The notes under the pieces: generated by a model
The model's input: only the letters and a program-made list of their open reading frames with translations
Told to the model about the DNA's origin: nothing
Databases searched by the model: none
NCBI RefSeq assembly: GCF_000742135.1
Contig: NZ_KN046818.1
Coordinates: forward strand, 3,973,447 to 4,037,446
DNA: 64,000 bases
Reading direction: 5' to 3'
Source of the DNA: Klebsiella pneumoniae
GTDB taxonomy: Bacteria > Pseudomonadota > Gammaproteobacteria > Enterobacterales > Enterobacteriaceae
Shown: positions 30,021-39,116 of the stretch, one piece after another
Layout: every line of letters begins with the position of its first letter
How positions within the stretch are numbered: the first letter of the stretch is position 1
Translations under genes and position numbers: made by a program

Positions 30021-31395
30021 TGGGCGAAGGCTTTCTGGCCCGCGTTTTTTTCACCGGCGCGATCTGCTTCACTTCGCTTTCGACCCAGCCGTCTTTCAGG
30101 CGGGTGGTGAGCAGATCGCCGGTTTTGACCTGTTTTGTCTGCTTCAGCACCGTACCGTCGCTCACCGAGGTGACGCTGTAGCCCCGCGCCAGGGTGGCTA
30201 AGGGGCTCACCGCCTCCAGATGGGTCACCGCGTTGCCAAACCGTTCACGCCGCTCGCTGAGGCGGCCACGCATAATTTCCGCCAGCCGGTATTCCAGCTG
30301 CTGGATCCGCGACTGCGCGCGGTGGATCCGTGGCTGCGGGTTGTAGTGATTCAGACGCTGAACGGTGCGCTTTTGCCGCTGTTCTGCGCGCTTAAGCTGT
30401 GACTCCACGGCGATACGCATCCGCTGGCGCAGGCGTTCCAGGGCGGTCTGCTGGCGGGCCAAGCGCAGCTGTGGATGCTGTTGCTGCAGGCGATGGAACA
30501 GCTGGGTAAAACGGCGCTGGCGACTGGCGAGGAAATAGTCCATCGCCATCTCCAGCCGCTGCTGTCCGGACTGCAGCTGGCGCAGCAGCTCCTGCTGGTT
30601 GCGGCTGACGATTTCCGCGGCGGCTGAGGGAGTCGGTGCCCGCAGGTCGGCAACAAAATCAGCGATCGTGACGTCGGTTTCATGGCCGACGGCGCTGACG
30701 ATAGGGATCTGGCTGGCGAAAATAGCACGCGCCACCCGCTCATCGTTAAAACTCCACAGATCCTCCAGCGAACCGCCGCCGCGTCCGACAATCAGTACGT
30801 CACACTCCTGGCGCGCGTTGGCCAGCGCGATGGCGCGCACAATCTGCCCGGGGGCGTCGTCACCCTGGACCGCGGTTGGGTAGATGATCACCGGCAGCCC
30901 GGGATCGCGGCGCCTGAGCACATGGAGAATATCGTGCAGCGCGGCACCGGTTTTCGAGGTGATGACGCCGACGCAGTGGGCGGGAGAGGGGAGCGCCTGC
31001 TTATGTTTTTGCTCGAACAGTCCTTCCGCCGTTAACTGCGCTTTCAGCTGCTCATACTTCTGCTGCAGCAACCCTTCGCCGGCGGGCTGCATGCTTTCGA
31101 CGATAATCTGGTAGTCGCCGCGCGGCTCATACAGCGTGATGTTGGCGCGAACCAGCACCTGCTGCCCGTGCTGCGGGCGGAACGTGACCCGGCGGTTGCT
31201 GTTGCGGAACATCGCGCAGCGCACCTGGGCGTTATCGTCTTTTAAGGTGAAGTACCAGTGGCCGGAGGAGGGCTGGCTGAAGTTAGAGATCTCGCCGCTG
31301 ATCCAAACCTGGCCCATTTCGCGCTCAAGCAGCAGACGCACCGTCTGATTGAGGCGGCTTACGGTAAAAATTGCGGGGGATTGAGAGGGTAACAT
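30004..31395 (-). CDS. xseA: Exodeoxyribonuclease VII large subunit
   Basis: 463 residues. The N-terminal OB-fold (about 15-105, [24 protein letters not shown]) binds single-stranded DNA. The catalytic domain carries [31 protein letters not shown] and [29 protein letters not shown] long coiled coil follows, rich in Arg and Gln, and a basic C-terminal tail. With XseB it degrades single-stranded DNA from both ends. It is divergent from guaB. Confidence 0.96.
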   Translation of the reverse strand: MLPSQSPAIFTVSRLNQTVRLLLEREMGQVWISGEISNFSQPSSGHWYFTLKDDNAQVRCAMFRNSNRRVTFRPQHGQQVLVRANITLYEPRGDYQIIVESMQPAGEGLLQQKYEQLKAQLTAEGLFEQKHKQALPSPAHCVGVITSKTGAALHDILHVLRRRDPGLPVIIYPTAVQGDDAPGQIVRAIALANARQECDVLIVGRGGGSLEDLWSFNDERVARAIFASQIPIVSAVGHETDVTIADFVADLRAPTPSAAAEIVSRNQQELLRQLQSGQQRLEMAMDYFLASRQRRFTQLFHRLQQQHPQLRLARQQTALERLRQRMRIAVESQLKRAEQRQKRTVQRLNHYNPQPRIHRAQSRIQQLEYRLAEIMRGRLSERRERFGNAVTHLEAVSPLATLARGYSVTSVSDGTVLKQTKQVKTGDLLTTRLKDGWVESEVKQIAPVKKTRARKPSPTKPAE

Positions 31396-31487
31396 GTGAG
31401 CAAGATCAAACTTTAAATCAGCAGGTTATTCAGTCGATAGTAACGCGCTCAGAGGGGATGGCAAGTATTATTTGCAAAAAAGGGTAG

Positions 31488-31503
31488 ATGCAATCGGTTA
31501 CGC
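31488..31503 (+). promoter_or_regulatory. PurR-like operator of guaBA
   Basis: ATGCAATCGGTTACGC matches the PurR consensus (ANGCAANCGNTTNCNT) at all but the last fixed base. It sits just upstream of the -10 element at 31508, so bound PurR would block transcription, as known for E. coli guaBA. Confidence 0.7.
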
Positions 31504-31507
31504 TCTG

Positions 31508-31513
31508 TATAAT
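31508..31513 (+). promoter_or_regulatory. -10 element of guaB promoter
   Basis: Consensus TATAAT (in CTGTATAATG), 41 bases before the guaB start and overlapping the region controlled by the PurR-like box. Confidence 0.75.
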
Positions 31514-31553
31514 GCCACGGCAATATTTATCCACCCTGGTCGAGATATTGCCC

Positions 31554-33020
31554 ATGCTACGTATCGCTAAAGAAGCCCTGACGTTTGACGACGTCCTCCT
31601 CGTTCCCGCTCATTCTACCGTTCTGCCGAATACTGCCGATCTCAGCACTCAGCTGACGAAAACCATTCGTCTGAATATTCCTATGCTCTCCGCAGCCATG
31701 GATACCGTAACGGAAGCGCGTCTGGCTATTGCCCTGGCACAGGAAGGCGGCATCGGCTTTATTCACAAAAACATGTCCATCGAGCGCCAGGCGGAAGAAG
31801 TTCGTCGCGTGAAGAAACATGAGTCCGGCGTGGTCACCGACCCGCAGACTGTTCTGCCGACGACCACTCTGCGTGAAGTGAAAGAGCTGACCGAGCGCAA
31901 CGGTTTCGCCGGCTACCCGGTGGTTACCGAAGAAAACGAGCTGGTTGGCATCATCACCGGCCGCGACGTGCGTTTCGTCACCGATCTGAACCAGCCGGTC
32001 AGCGTCTACATGACGCCGAAAGAGCGTCTGGTCACCGTTCGTGAAGGCGAAAGCCGTGAAGTGGTCTTCGCTAAGATGCACGAAAAACGCGTTGAGAAAG
32101 CGCTGGTCGTGGATGAAAGCTTCCACCTGCGCGGCATGATCACCGTCAAAGACTTCCAGAAAGCAGAACGTAAACCGAACGCCTGTAAAGATGAGCAGGG
32201 CCGTCTGCGCGTAGGCGCGGCGGTCGGCGCTGGTGCCGGCAACGAAGAGCGCGTAGACGCGTTGGTAGCGGCAGGCGTTGACGTTCTGCTGATCGACTCC
32301 TCGCACGGTCACTCAGAAGGCGTTCTGCAGCGTATCCGTGAAACGCGCGCGAAATATCCTGACCTGCAGATCATCGGCGGCAACGTTGCCACTGGCGCAG
32401 GCGCACGCGCGCTGGCGGAAGCCGGCTGCAGCGCGGTGAAAGTGGGCATCGGCCCGGGCTCCATCTGTACTACCCGTATCGTCACCGGCGTGGGTGTGCC
32501 GCAGATCACCGCTGTTTCCGACGCGGTGGAAGCGCTGGAAGGGACCGGTATTCCGGTTATCGCTGACGGCGGTATCCGTTTCTCCGGCGATATCGCCAAA
32601 GCGATCGCCGCCGGTGCGGCGGCGGTGATGGTTGGCTCCATGCTGGCGGGTACCGAAGAGTCCCCGGGTGAAATCGAACTCTATCAGGGTCGCTCTTACA
32701 AATCCTACCGCGGGATGGGCTCCCTTGGCGCGATGTCCAAAGGCTCCTCTGATCGCTATTTCCAGAGCGATAACGCCGCTGACAAACTGGTGCCGGAAGG
32801 TATCGAAGGCCGCGTGGCCTATAAAGGCCGCCTGAAAGAGATCATTCACCAGCAGATGGGCGGTCTGCGTTCCTGTATGGGTCTGACCGGCTGTGGTACC
32901 ATTGACCTGCTGCGTACCAAAGCTGAATTCGTACGCATCAGCGGTGCGGGCATTCAGGAAAGCCACGTTCACGACGTGACCATCACCAAAGAGTCCCCGA
33001 ACTACCGTCTGGGCTCCTGA
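31554..33020 (+). CDS. guaB: Inosine-5'-monophosphate dehydrogenase
   Basis: 488 residues from [19 protein letters not shown], the E. coli length; the upstream in-frame ATG at 31488 lies in the promoter and is rejected. The catalytic loop [15 protein letters not shown] holds the active-site cysteine. Two CBS domains are inserted at about 95-200. It converts IMP to XMP with NAD, the rate-limiting step of GMP synthesis. guaA follows. Confidence 0.98.
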   Translation: MLRIAKEALTFDDVLLVPAHSTVLPNTADLSTQLTKTIRLNIPMLSAAMDTVTEARLAIALAQEGGIGFIHKNMSIERQAEEVRRVKKHESGVVTDPQTVLPTTTLREVKELTERNGFAGYPVVTEENELVGIITGRDVRFVTDLNQPVSVYMTPKERLVTVREGESREVVFAKMHEKRVEKALVVDESFHLRGMITVKDFQKAERKPNACKDEQGRLRVGAAVGAGAGNEERVDALVAAGVDVLLIDSSHGHSEGVLQRIRETRAKYPDLQIIGGNVATGAGARALAEAGCSAVKVGIGPGSICTTRIVTGVGVPQITAVSDAVEALEGTGIPVIADGGIRFSGDIAKAIAAGAAAVMVGSMLAGTEESPGEIELYQGRSYKSYRGMGSLGAMSKGSSDRYFQSDNAADKLVPEGIEGRVAYKGRLKEIIHQQMGGLRSCMGLTGCGTIDLLRTKAEFVRISGAGIQESHVHDVTITKESPNYRLGS

Positions 33021-33026
33021 TTTCTT

Positions 33027-33047
33027 CGCCCGACCTTGCGTCGGGCG
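33027..33047 (+). terminator. Hairpin between guaB and guaA
   Basis: CGCCCGAC and GTCGGGCG form a perfect stem followed by ATTTATTT. It is probably an mRNA-processing or partial termination hairpin within the guaBA operon. Confidence 0.5.
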
Positions 33048-33087
33048 ATTTATTTACTCTGTTTCACTTGCCTCGGAATTAGCGTCA

Positions 33088-34665
33088 ATGACGGAAAACA
33101 TTCATAAACATCGCATCCTCATCCTCGACTTCGGGTCTCAGTATACTCAGCTGGTGGCGCGTCGCGTGCGTGAGCTGGGCGTCTACTGTGAGCTGTGGGC
33201 ATGGGATGTCACGGAAGCACAGATCCGCGAATTTAATCCAAGCGGCATCATTCTTTCCGGCGGCCCGGAAAGCACCACCGAAGAGAACAGCCCGCGCGCG
33301 CCGCAGTATGTGTTCGAAGCCGGCGTGCCGGTATTTGGCGTCTGCTACGGCATGCAGACCATGGCGATGCAGCTGGGCGGCCATGTAGAAGGTTCTAACG
33401 AGCGTGAGTTTGGTTACGCACAGGTTGAAGTGGTTAACGACAGCGCGCTGGTGCGCGGTATCGAAGATTCCCTGACCGCAGACGGCAAACCGCTGCTGGA
33501 CGTGTGGATGAGCCACGGCGACAAAGTGACCGCCATCCCAGCGGACTTCGTAACCGTCGCCAGCACCGACAACTGCCCGTTCGCCATTATGGCCAACGAA
33601 GAAAAACGCTTCTACGGCGTGCAGTTCCACCCGGAAGTGACCCACACCCGTCAGGGGATGCGTATGCTGGAGCGCTTCGTGCGCGACATCTGCCAGTGCG
33701 AAGCGCTGTGGACCCCGGCGAAAATCATTGACGACGCCGTTGAGCGTATCCGTCAGCAGGTTGGCGACGACAAAGTGATCCTCGGCCTCTCCGGCGGTGT
33801 GGACTCTTCGGTGACCGCGATGCTGCTGCACCGCGCTATCGGCAAAAACCTGACCTGCGTATTCGTGGACAACGGTCTGCTGCGCCTGAACGAAGCGCAG
33901 CAGGTGATGGAGATGTTCGGCGACCACTTTGGCCTGAACATTGTTCACGTTGAAGGCGAGCAGCGTTTCCTCGACGCGCTGGCGGGTGAAAGCGATCCGG
34001 AAGCGAAGCGTAAAATTATCGGTCGCGTTTTCGTGGAAGTGTTCGACGAAGAAGCGCTGAAGCTGGACGACGTCAAATGGCTGGCGCAGGGTACTATCTA
34101 CCCTGACGTTATCGAGTCTGCCGCTTCCGCCACCGGTAAAGCACACGTCATCAAATCTCACCACAACGTGGGCGGCCTGCCGAAAGAGATGAAGATGGGC
34201 CTGGTTGAGCCGCTGCGTGAGCTGTTCAAAGACGAAGTGCGTAAGATCGGCCTGGAACTGGGCCTGCCGTACGACATGCTCTACCGTCACCCGTTCCCGG
34301 GCCCCGGCCTTGGCGTGCGCGTGCTGGGCGAAGTGAAGAAAGAGTACTGCGACCTGCTGCGTCGTGCGGACGCTATCTTCATCGAAGAGCTGCACAAAGC
34401 TGACCTGTATAACAAAGTCAGCCAGGCGTTCACTGTGTTCCTGCCGGTTCGTTCCGTCGGCGTGATGGGCGATGGCCGTAAATACGACTGGGTCGTTTCC
34501 CTGCGTGCGGTGGAAACCATCGACTTTATGACCGCGCACTGGGCGCACCTGCCGTATGATTTCCTCGGCCGCGTCTCCAACCGTATCATCAATGAAGTGA
34601 ACGGTATCTCCCGCGTGGTGTATGACATCAGCGGCAAGCCGCCAGCAACGATTGAGTGGGAATGA
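33088..34665 (+). CDS. guaA: GMP synthase (glutamine-hydrolysing)
   Basis: 525 residues, the E. coli length. The N-terminal class I glutamine amidotransferase has the nucleophile in FGVCYGMQ, and the His/Glu pair in QFHPEVTH. The ATP pyrophosphatase has the P-loop LSGGVDSSV, and a C-terminal dimerisation domain ends PPATIEWE. It converts XMP to GMP. Its last bases are the expected site of prophage insertion, and the coding sequence is intact. Confidence 0.98.
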   Translation: MTENIHKHRILILDFGSQYTQLVARRVRELGVYCELWAWDVTEAQIREFNPSGIILSGGPESTTEENSPRAPQYVFEAGVPVFGVCYGMQTMAMQLGGHVEGSNEREFGYAQVEVVNDSALVRGIEDSLTADGKPLLDVWMSHGDKVTAIPADFVTVASTDNCPFAIMANEEKRFYGVQFHPEVTHTRQGMRMLERFVRDICQCEALWTPAKIIDDAVERIRQQVGDDKVILGLSGGVDSSVTAMLLHRAIGKNLTCVFVDNGLLRLNEAQQVMEMFGDHFGLNIVHVEGEQRFLDALAGESDPEAKRKIIGRVFVEVFDEEALKLDDVKWLAQGTIYPDVIESAASATGKAHVIKSHHNVGGLPKEMKMGLVEPLRELFKDEVRKIGLELGLPYDMLYRHPFPGPGLGVRVLGEVKKEYCDLLRRADAIFIEELHKADLYNKVSQAFTVFLPVRSVGVMGDGRKYDWVVSLRAVETIDFMTAHWAHLPYDFLGRVSNRIINEVNGISRVVYDISGKPPATIEWE

Positions 34666-34680
34666 TTAACGGCTACATTA
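34630..34680. other. Predicted left attachment site (attL)
   Basis: The integrase gene and all prophage genes begin just downstream of guaA. Phages of the epsilon15/phiV10 group are known to insert at the guaA end. The core should lie in the last guaA codons or the bases just after. The right junction is outside the window, so the exact core cannot be read. Confidence 0.5.
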
Positions 34681-34711
34681 TAGCTAATCACATCTACTCA
34701 AATTGAAATGC

Positions 34712-34738
34712 AACCCTCTGTTTTTACAGAGGGTTTTT
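34712..34738 (+). terminator. Terminator after guaA
   Basis: AACCCTCTG-TTTTTA-CAGAGGGTTTTT: a perfect stem and T-run between guaA and the integrase. It may be host- or phage-derived, depending on where the att core falls. Confidence 0.9.
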
Positions 34739-34780
34739 CTTTATATCACATCAACACTATTCACTCTATCTCACATTTTT

Positions 34781-34830
34781 TGACGGTATACCTGACGGTA
34801 TTACCATTACGGTATACTCTCGTACCGTCA
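34781..34830. repeat. TGACGGTA repeat cluster upstream of the integrase
   Basis: TGACGGTAT occurs at 34781 and 34793, a TTACGGTAT variant at 34807, and the inverse TACCGTCA at 34823-34830. Such spacing suits arm-type integrase sites or an autoregulatory operator. A -10-like TATACT is at 34813. Confidence 0.6.
34801..34815. promoter_or_regulatory. Near-match phage operator upstream of the integrase
   Basis: TTACC-ATTAC-GGTAT matches the prophage palindrome TTACC-N5-GGTAA at nine of ten arm positions. It overlaps the TGACGGTA repeats and the likely integrase promoter. Confidence 0.45.
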
Positions 34831-34857
34831 GAAAAAATGATGCATCACGGGTGAAAT

Positions 34858-36108
34858 GTGCTTACCGATACCAAACTAAAAAACCTGAAACCGCAGGGCA
34901 AAATGTACAAGGTCTCCGATCGCGACGGTCTATACGTAGCCGTGCTGATCTCAGGCACCATCTCGTTTCGTTACGATTACCGCATCAACGGCCGACGGGA
35001 GACGCTGGTTATCGGTCAGTATGGTCGTGACGGTATCACACTGGCTGAAGCCAGGGATGAACTGATAGCGGCTAAAAAGCTGCTGAACGCAGGCCAATCG
35101 CCGGCTGCGGCTAAACGTGACGGTATCAAACGGATCCGCGGCGCCGAAACATTTACGGTACATACCGACGCCTACATGAAACATGTGGTCCTGGCTGACA
35201 GTACGCGGGCTATGAAGCAATCAGTAATCGACCGGGATATTTTGCCTGTTCTCGGAAACAAAATGATGTCAGAGATAACGACCCCTATGGTGCGTGATCT
35301 TTGCGATCGCATAGTCGAGCGCGGCGGACGCGCGACGGCGGTGCAGGCGCGTGAAATCATCAGCAGCGTTTACCGGTACGCCAATGACCGCGGGCACGGG
35401 TTATTCAACCCGGCCGCAGATATCAAACCTTCAGCGATCGCCATGTTTAAACCGCGTGACCGTTGCCTGCAGCCGGAAGAAATCGGCGTGCTGTTCAGGT
35501 CCCTCGATACCGTCAGCACTTTGCCAACCTTAAAGCTGGCTGTGAAGCTCATCCTGATCACGATGGTGCGCAAAACCGAGTTCATCATGGCGACGTGGAA
35601 AGAGGTGGATTTCAGCAAAGGAACCTGGACGATCCCATCTGACAGGATGAAAGGCAGCCGGTCACACGTCATCTACCTGCCGTCCCAGGCACAGGATCTG
35701 ATGATAGGCCTGCAGATGTGCGCCGGCGGGAGTGATTATCTGTTGCCAGGTCGCTACAGCACCAGTAAGCCGTTATCCAATGCCGCTCTTAACTCAGTCA
35801 TCGATCGCGCGGTTGCTGCTGCAGCGGATGCCGGGGAGAACCTGCAACCTCTAACAGTGCACGACCTGCGGCGCACAGCGAGCACGCTTTTGCATGAAGC
35901 GGGATTCCCGTCAGACTGGATAGAGAAGGCGCTGGCGCATGAACAGAAGGGCGTGAGGGCGGTTTACAACAAGGCCGAGTATTCCCGGCAGCGGGCCTAC
36001 ATGCTGCAGCAGTGGGCAAATATGGTTGATGCATGGATAAACGGGGAGCATTACGACCTTGTGCCGTTCTCCCCGTCTGCATTTGAAAAGTGGATGAATG
36101 AACAATAG
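34858..36108 (+). CDS. int: Prophage tyrosine recombinase (integrase)
   Basis: 416 residues with a GTG start; a TGA lies two codons upstream, so no longer reading exists. The N-terminal domain is the P4-type arm-binding fold (LTDTKLKNLKPQGKMYKVSD). A SAM-like core-binding domain covers about 98-185. The catalytic residues read Arg238, Lys265, His335-x-x-Arg338, His361 and Tyr370. It integrates and excises the phage DNA, and its position beside guaA fits the insertion site. Confidence 0.96.
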   Translation: MLTDTKLKNLKPQGKMYKVSDRDGLYVAVLISGTISFRYDYRINGRRETLVIGQYGRDGITLAEARDELIAAKKLLNAGQSPAAAKRDGIKRIRGAETFTVHTDAYMKHVVLADSTRAMKQSVIDRDILPVLGNKMMSEITTPMVRDLCDRIVERGGRATAVQAREIISSVYRYANDRGHGLFNPAADIKPSAIAMFKPRDRCLQPEEIGVLFRSLDTVSTLPTLKLAVKLILITMVRKTEFIMATWKEVDFSKGTWTIPSDRMKGSRSHVIYLPSQAQDLMIGLQMCAGGSDYLLPGRYSTSKPLSNAALNSVIDRAVAAAADAGENLQPLTVHDLRRTASTLLHEAGFPSDWIEKALAHEQKGVRAVYNKAEYSRQRAYMLQQWANMVDAWINGEHYDLVPFSPSAFEKWMNEQ

Positions 36109-36109
36109 T

Positions 36110-36123
36110 CCGCCCGGAGGCGG
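36110..36123. terminator. Small hairpin between integrase and leftward operon
   Basis: CCGCC-CGGA-GGCGG lies in the 16-base gap between the two convergent stop codons. There is no T-run on either strand, so it is a weak terminator at most. Confidence 0.3.
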
Positions 36124-36124
36124 C

Positions 36125-36316
36125 TCATTGTGTCGCCTGCGAAGAATTCTCAAAGAGTCCGCGCAGGAACTTAACCATCGCGTTTGCAGAATCCCGCTGC
36201 TCACGGTAGCGCGCCGCTTCTCTCTGCAGGTGAAGGATCTCACCATTCCTCTGGTTGATAATGGCGCGCGCCTCTTCGAGTTGTCGTATCAGTGAGGCCT
36301 CTTCGGCAATGTTCAT
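36125..36316 (-). CDS. Small coiled-coil phage protein, last gene of the leftward operon
   Basis: 63 residues. Its ATG overlaps the stop of the methylase gene (ATGA), and GGAGG lies four bases upstream, so it is translationally coupled and probably real. The heptad-like pattern (LIRQLEEARAIINQRNGEIL) predicts a coiled coil over about residues 8-45. No family or function is recognised. Confidence 0.65.
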   Translation of the reverse strand: MNIAEEASLIRQLEEARAIINQRNGEILHLQREAARYREQRDSANAMVKFLRGLFENSSQATQ

Positions 36317-36909
36317 GCGGCCTCCGTCTTCACTACCGGCACTACGCAGCCGGGCAGCAACTCAACCGCCGGCGCCGTGCTCTGGTTCCCCCACACATCG
36401 AAACCGTGAGACGACTGGCGGGCAAAGAGCTCAATGCGCGGGACATCGCCAAGCAGCTGCACCAGTTTCTCGCGGATAACGTCCGGTTTGCGCGAGTTCT
36501 CCAGGCGCGGCGCCGTGACATGCTGGCAGATTGAGGCATCCATGCGGGCCGGTAGTTTCCCGCGCACGGCAAACAGGCAGTCTTCGCTGTTCGCCCGGGT
36601 CATATGGCCCATGCCGATCGCACTGTTCCCTTTATGCTTGTTCGTCTTGTGCCAGGTGAATCCCTTCATGGTCATCAGGCGGAACCCCCAGGCCTCCATG
36701 ACTTTCAGCGCCTCTACCGGCTGAGTCGGTACCCACCACATAGCCAGAAGACAATCTTCGGCGGCGAGCTCCCATACTGGCAGCCGGCAGATATCCATAA
36801 CGTTCATAACCGGATATTTGAAACCGGCGCCGCGGTCACCGTCGGCTGCCTTGTCGCGGTATGCCCATGGCGGATCGCTATAAATTAGAGTGTATTTTTT
36901 AGTTGTCAT
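36313..36909 (-). CDS. MT-A70 family adenine methyltransferase
   Basis: 198 residues. The catalytic DPPW is at 12-15 (YSDPPWAYRD), and further MT-A70 features follow: LLAMWWVPTQPVEALKVMEAWGF and HMTRANSEDCLFAVRG. It is expected to make N6-methyladenine in DNA. Phages use such enzymes against host restriction or to mark their own DNA. It overlaps the genes on both sides by ATGA junctions, so it is part of one co-translated string. Confidence 0.88.
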   Translation of the reverse strand: MTTKKYTLIYSDPPWAYRDKAADGDRGAGFKYPVMNVMDICRLPVWELAAEDCLLAMWWVPTQPVEALKVMEAWGFRLMTMKGFTWHKTNKHKGNSAIGMGHMTRANSEDCLFAVRGKLPARMDASICQHVTAPRLENSRKPDVIREKLVQLLGDVPRIELFARQSSHGFDVWGNQSTAPAVELLPGCVVPVVKTEAA

Positions 36910-37412
36910 GATTTTTTCCTCAACAGCTCAGCTACGCGACGAAAAGATGAAAATGATTCGATATTTCTTGAATAATCAAGAATTCTTTGTTTTCCGGTAG
37001 GGTAAATTCGTCCTGGGTAAACTTTATCTTCAGTGCGAAACTCTAAAGTTTGTTTTATTGAGCCAATGTTTTTGCAGCTGGTAAGCTCCTTTGCTGCCAT
37101 GAAACCTATTTTTTCATCCTCGATCACAACAAAGGCATAAAAATCACAATATCCACATTGAGTTGCTCGTATGCTCCCTTTTCCGGTTCTGGTGCTAAAT
37201 CTGTAAACATTTTTTGACTTTCCGTAATCTCGCATACGAAGTGTTGATCTGACCTGTCCTCGCAATAACCTTCCTTCACTTTGGACAACGATGTCATATG
37301 GCAATCCCTGGTCTGACGGGAAACAAATAAACCCTTGTTTTGTTAATGAGAAAATTGCGTAATACTCACCACATTTCCCCATTTCGAGTTCATTGACATA
37401 TCCATCAGTCAT
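36906..37412 (-). CDS. PD-(D/E)xK nuclease-like phage protein
   Basis: 168 residues. The N-terminal GKCGEYYAIFSLTKQGFICFPSDQG and LPYDIVVQSEGRLLRGQVRST segments resemble a family of small PD-(D/E)xK endonucleases (E16, D40, then Q53-V-R55). Arginine replaces the usual catalytic lysine, so activity is uncertain. YRFSTRTGKG is typical of the same family. It is co-translated with the MT-A70 methylase. Codon use is more AT-rich than its neighbours, suggesting recent acquisition. Confidence 0.55.
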   Translation of the reverse strand: MTDGYVNELEMGKCGEYYAIFSLTKQGFICFPSDQGLPYDIVVQSEGRLLRGQVRSTLRMRDYGKSKNVYRFSTRTGKGSIRATQCGYCDFYAFVVIEDEKIGFMAAKELTSCKNIGSIKQTLEFRTEDKVYPGRIYPTGKQRILDYSRNIESFSSFRRVAELLRKKS

Positions 37413-37567
37413 GCTGCCCCCTTCTTACTATTCAGTTGCTCAGCCAGGCGTTGTGCCTTCAGCGGGTTCTGGATAACCTGGCCGCCGGGCGCCAGCCAGC
37501 CACTCCGCACGGACGAATAAACCAGCGTGATACTGCCTACGCGAATGCTGTCGTGTGGGTTAGTCAT
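37409..37567 (-). CDS. Small phage protein (52 aa)
   Basis: MTNPHDSIRVGSITLVYSSV through to the stop at 37409, 52 residues. Its ATG overlaps the end of the preceding gene, and its stop overlaps the next start as ATGA, which supports expression. No function is recognised. Confidence 0.65.
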   Translation of the reverse strand: MTNPHDSIRVGSITLVYSSVRSGWLAPGGQVIQNPLKAQRLAEQLNSKKGAA

Positions 37568-37751
37568 AAATCACCCCGGCGGTTGCGCAGATCCCGGCAT
37601 AGCATCCCTGGCGAAGCCGGTTCCCGCGGCCAATGCACTGATCGCGGCGTATAGCGATACGGGCCCGCTCAACCTCGCCAGTGGCCGCATCCATGCACTC
37701 AAGCCAGAGGCGAGCGGCCAGGCGGATACGGCGGCCAGGTACATAAACCAT
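37560..37751 (-). CDS. Small basic phage protein (63 aa)
   Basis: 63 residues from MVYVPGRRIRLAARLWLECM. I chose 37751 because AGGTGG sits five bases upstream and the preceding AlpA-like gene ends at 37786; a longer reading from 37877 would overlap it by 92 bases. It is rich in arginine and cysteine (DQCIGRGNRLRQGCYAGIC). No family is recognised. Confidence 0.6.
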   Translation of the reverse strand: MVYVPGRRIRLAARLWLECMDAATGEVERARIAIRRDQCIGRGNRLRQGCYAGICATAGVIYD

Positions 37752-37785
37752 CCTGACCACCTTTCCCAGTACCTCGCCAGCGACG

Positions 37786-38034
37786 TCACGCCGCGTTACC
37801 AACCGGGCGAAATACTCGCTGCTCAACCGGAGGCTTTTTTCCAGCAAACTCCGTTGTGCCGTTCTGCTGACGTTCATCCAGCCAGCGCTCGATCTCTTCG
37901 CTGTTCCAGGCGCAGCGCTTGTCTGTGATCCAGAAACGCTTAGGGAACTCCCCGTTTTTCTCCATGCGGTCGATAGTGCTCATCGATACAGGCACCACCG
38001 CCAGCAGTTCCTTTTTGCCTAATGCACCTTTCAT
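37786..38034 (-). CDS. AlpA-like helix-turn-helix regulator or excisionase
   Basis: 82 residues. GKKELLAVVPVSMSTIDRMEKNGEFPKRFWITDKRCAWNSEEIERWLDERQQ is the layout of AlpA/MerR-type winged helix proteins (quoted piecewise: VPVSMSTIDRMEK helix, PKRFWI wing, CAWNSEEIERWL). Members act as phage transcription regulators or excisionases (Xis). Being the first small gene after the recombination genes, it may regulate int or act as Xis. GAGAGGT precedes its ATG. Confidence 0.8.
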   Translation of the reverse strand: MKGALGKKELLAVVPVSMSTIDRMEKNGEFPKRFWITDKRCAWNSEEIERWLDERQQNGTTEFAGKKPPVEQRVFRPVGNAA

Positions 38035-38084
38035 CGTTACCTCTCTTTTTTCAGTGCGGCGCGCCCGGCGCCGCGGTGGTGGTG

Positions 38085-39107
38085 TTATGCAAATTCAGGA
38101 CGCATATCGTTAAGCGTCGTCATGAATCCCTGGTGGTATTCATCGCCTAACTTTTCAGCCAGTGCGTTTATTTCGTCTTCTGCCCGCTTAAAAAGCGCCT
38201 TTGCATCATCCACAGAAGGATCAAGGCTGTTCAGAATGGCGCTAGCGTATTCACGTGCTTCTTCTCGATCAGATTCAGAAACTGCTGTCATGCTCTGCTG
38301 CTCATCGTCTACGACGGAATACTCACCGGTGATAACAGCTGCGTTATCTTGGCTCAGGCCGGCTTCAGCTCGTTCATCCATCACAACCGCTTTTTGCAGT
38401 TCGATAGAAACAGGCAGGTATTTAAACAGGCGACGGATCACCGTCTTTTTGGCCATCTCGTCAAAGTGCTCCACCCACGGTCCGCTGCTTCCGGCTTTGC
38501 TCAGGGCACGAACTTTCTCAACGTCTGCCCGGCTCATAACTTCGAACTGAACGCCGCCATCTTTCAGGCGTGCAACGGCGTAAACATGCGTAAGTTCTCC
38601 TCGGTCACCGGTCTCGCAAGGTGAATGCTCGAGCGTTTCTTCCAGCCCGTATGAGTAACTGAATTTGTCGTTCGCATGGACTGTGCGCGCTGATATGCTC
38701 AGGATTTGACCTGACCGGCGGGCGAGGTCAATCATTCCTCGATAACCAATAATCAGCTGCGCTTCTGTCGATACAGTTTCCCAGCGGCCATTTACTTTCT
38801 GGCGTTTGTCGAACGGAATCAGGTATGCATGGCCAAGTGCGCCGCCTGGCTCAAGACCGAGTTGAGCACATTGCATAATCGCCCCGAGGAAGCTGGCCTG
38901 GTCACAGGCCGCCAGTTTTGGGATCTTGCGGATCTCTGTAGTAGCGATGCGCGCAAGGCGGTCGGCTGTCATGTGCTTTGGAAGAGCCAGCGCCATCTGA
39001 GCCTTAATTTTTGGATCTGCGAGCAAGCCAGCCAGAGTGGTTGGTTTATCGCTATGCTGCGCGACCTGGTTTCCTGTCGCAGCCGCCTTAAGTGCGTTGG
39101 TAGACAT
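38085..39107 (-). CDS. recT: RecT-family single-strand annealing recombinase
   Basis: 340 residues. The RecT core spans about 25-260, with QASFLGAIMQCAQLGLEPG, AQLIIGYRGMIDLARRSG and MAKKTVIRRLFKYLP. The C-terminal tail is acidic. It anneals complementary single strands made by the YqaJ exonuclease encoded just upstream. AAGGAG lies at the right distance from the ATG. It is cotranscribed leftward with the exonuclease gene, nine bases away. Confidence 0.95.
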   Translation of the reverse strand: MSTNALKAAATGNQVAQHSDKPTTLAGLLADPKIKAQMALALPKHMTADRLARIATTEIRKIPKLAACDQASFLGAIMQCAQLGLEPGGALGHAYLIPFDKRQKVNGRWETVSTEAQLIIGYRGMIDLARRSGQILSISARTVHANDKFSYSYGLEETLEHSPCETGDRGELTHVYAVARLKDGGVQFEVMSRADVEKVRALSKAGSSGPWVEHFDEMAKKTVIRRLFKYLPVSIELQKAVVMDERAEAGLSQDNAAVITGEYSVVDDEQQSMTAVSESDREEAREYASAILNSLDPSVDDAKALFKRAEDEINALAEKLGDEYHQGFMTTLNDMRPEFA

Positions 39108-39116
39108 GTTTTCTCC

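Noticed and set aside
33085..34548. Minus-strand ORF of 487 codons inside guaA
   Set aside because: Exact antisense of guaA with histidine- and valine-rich nonsense composition.
37752..37877. Longer start for the 63-aa gene
   Set aside because: Would overlap the AlpA-like gene by 92 bases; a good ribosome-binding site supports the start at 37751.
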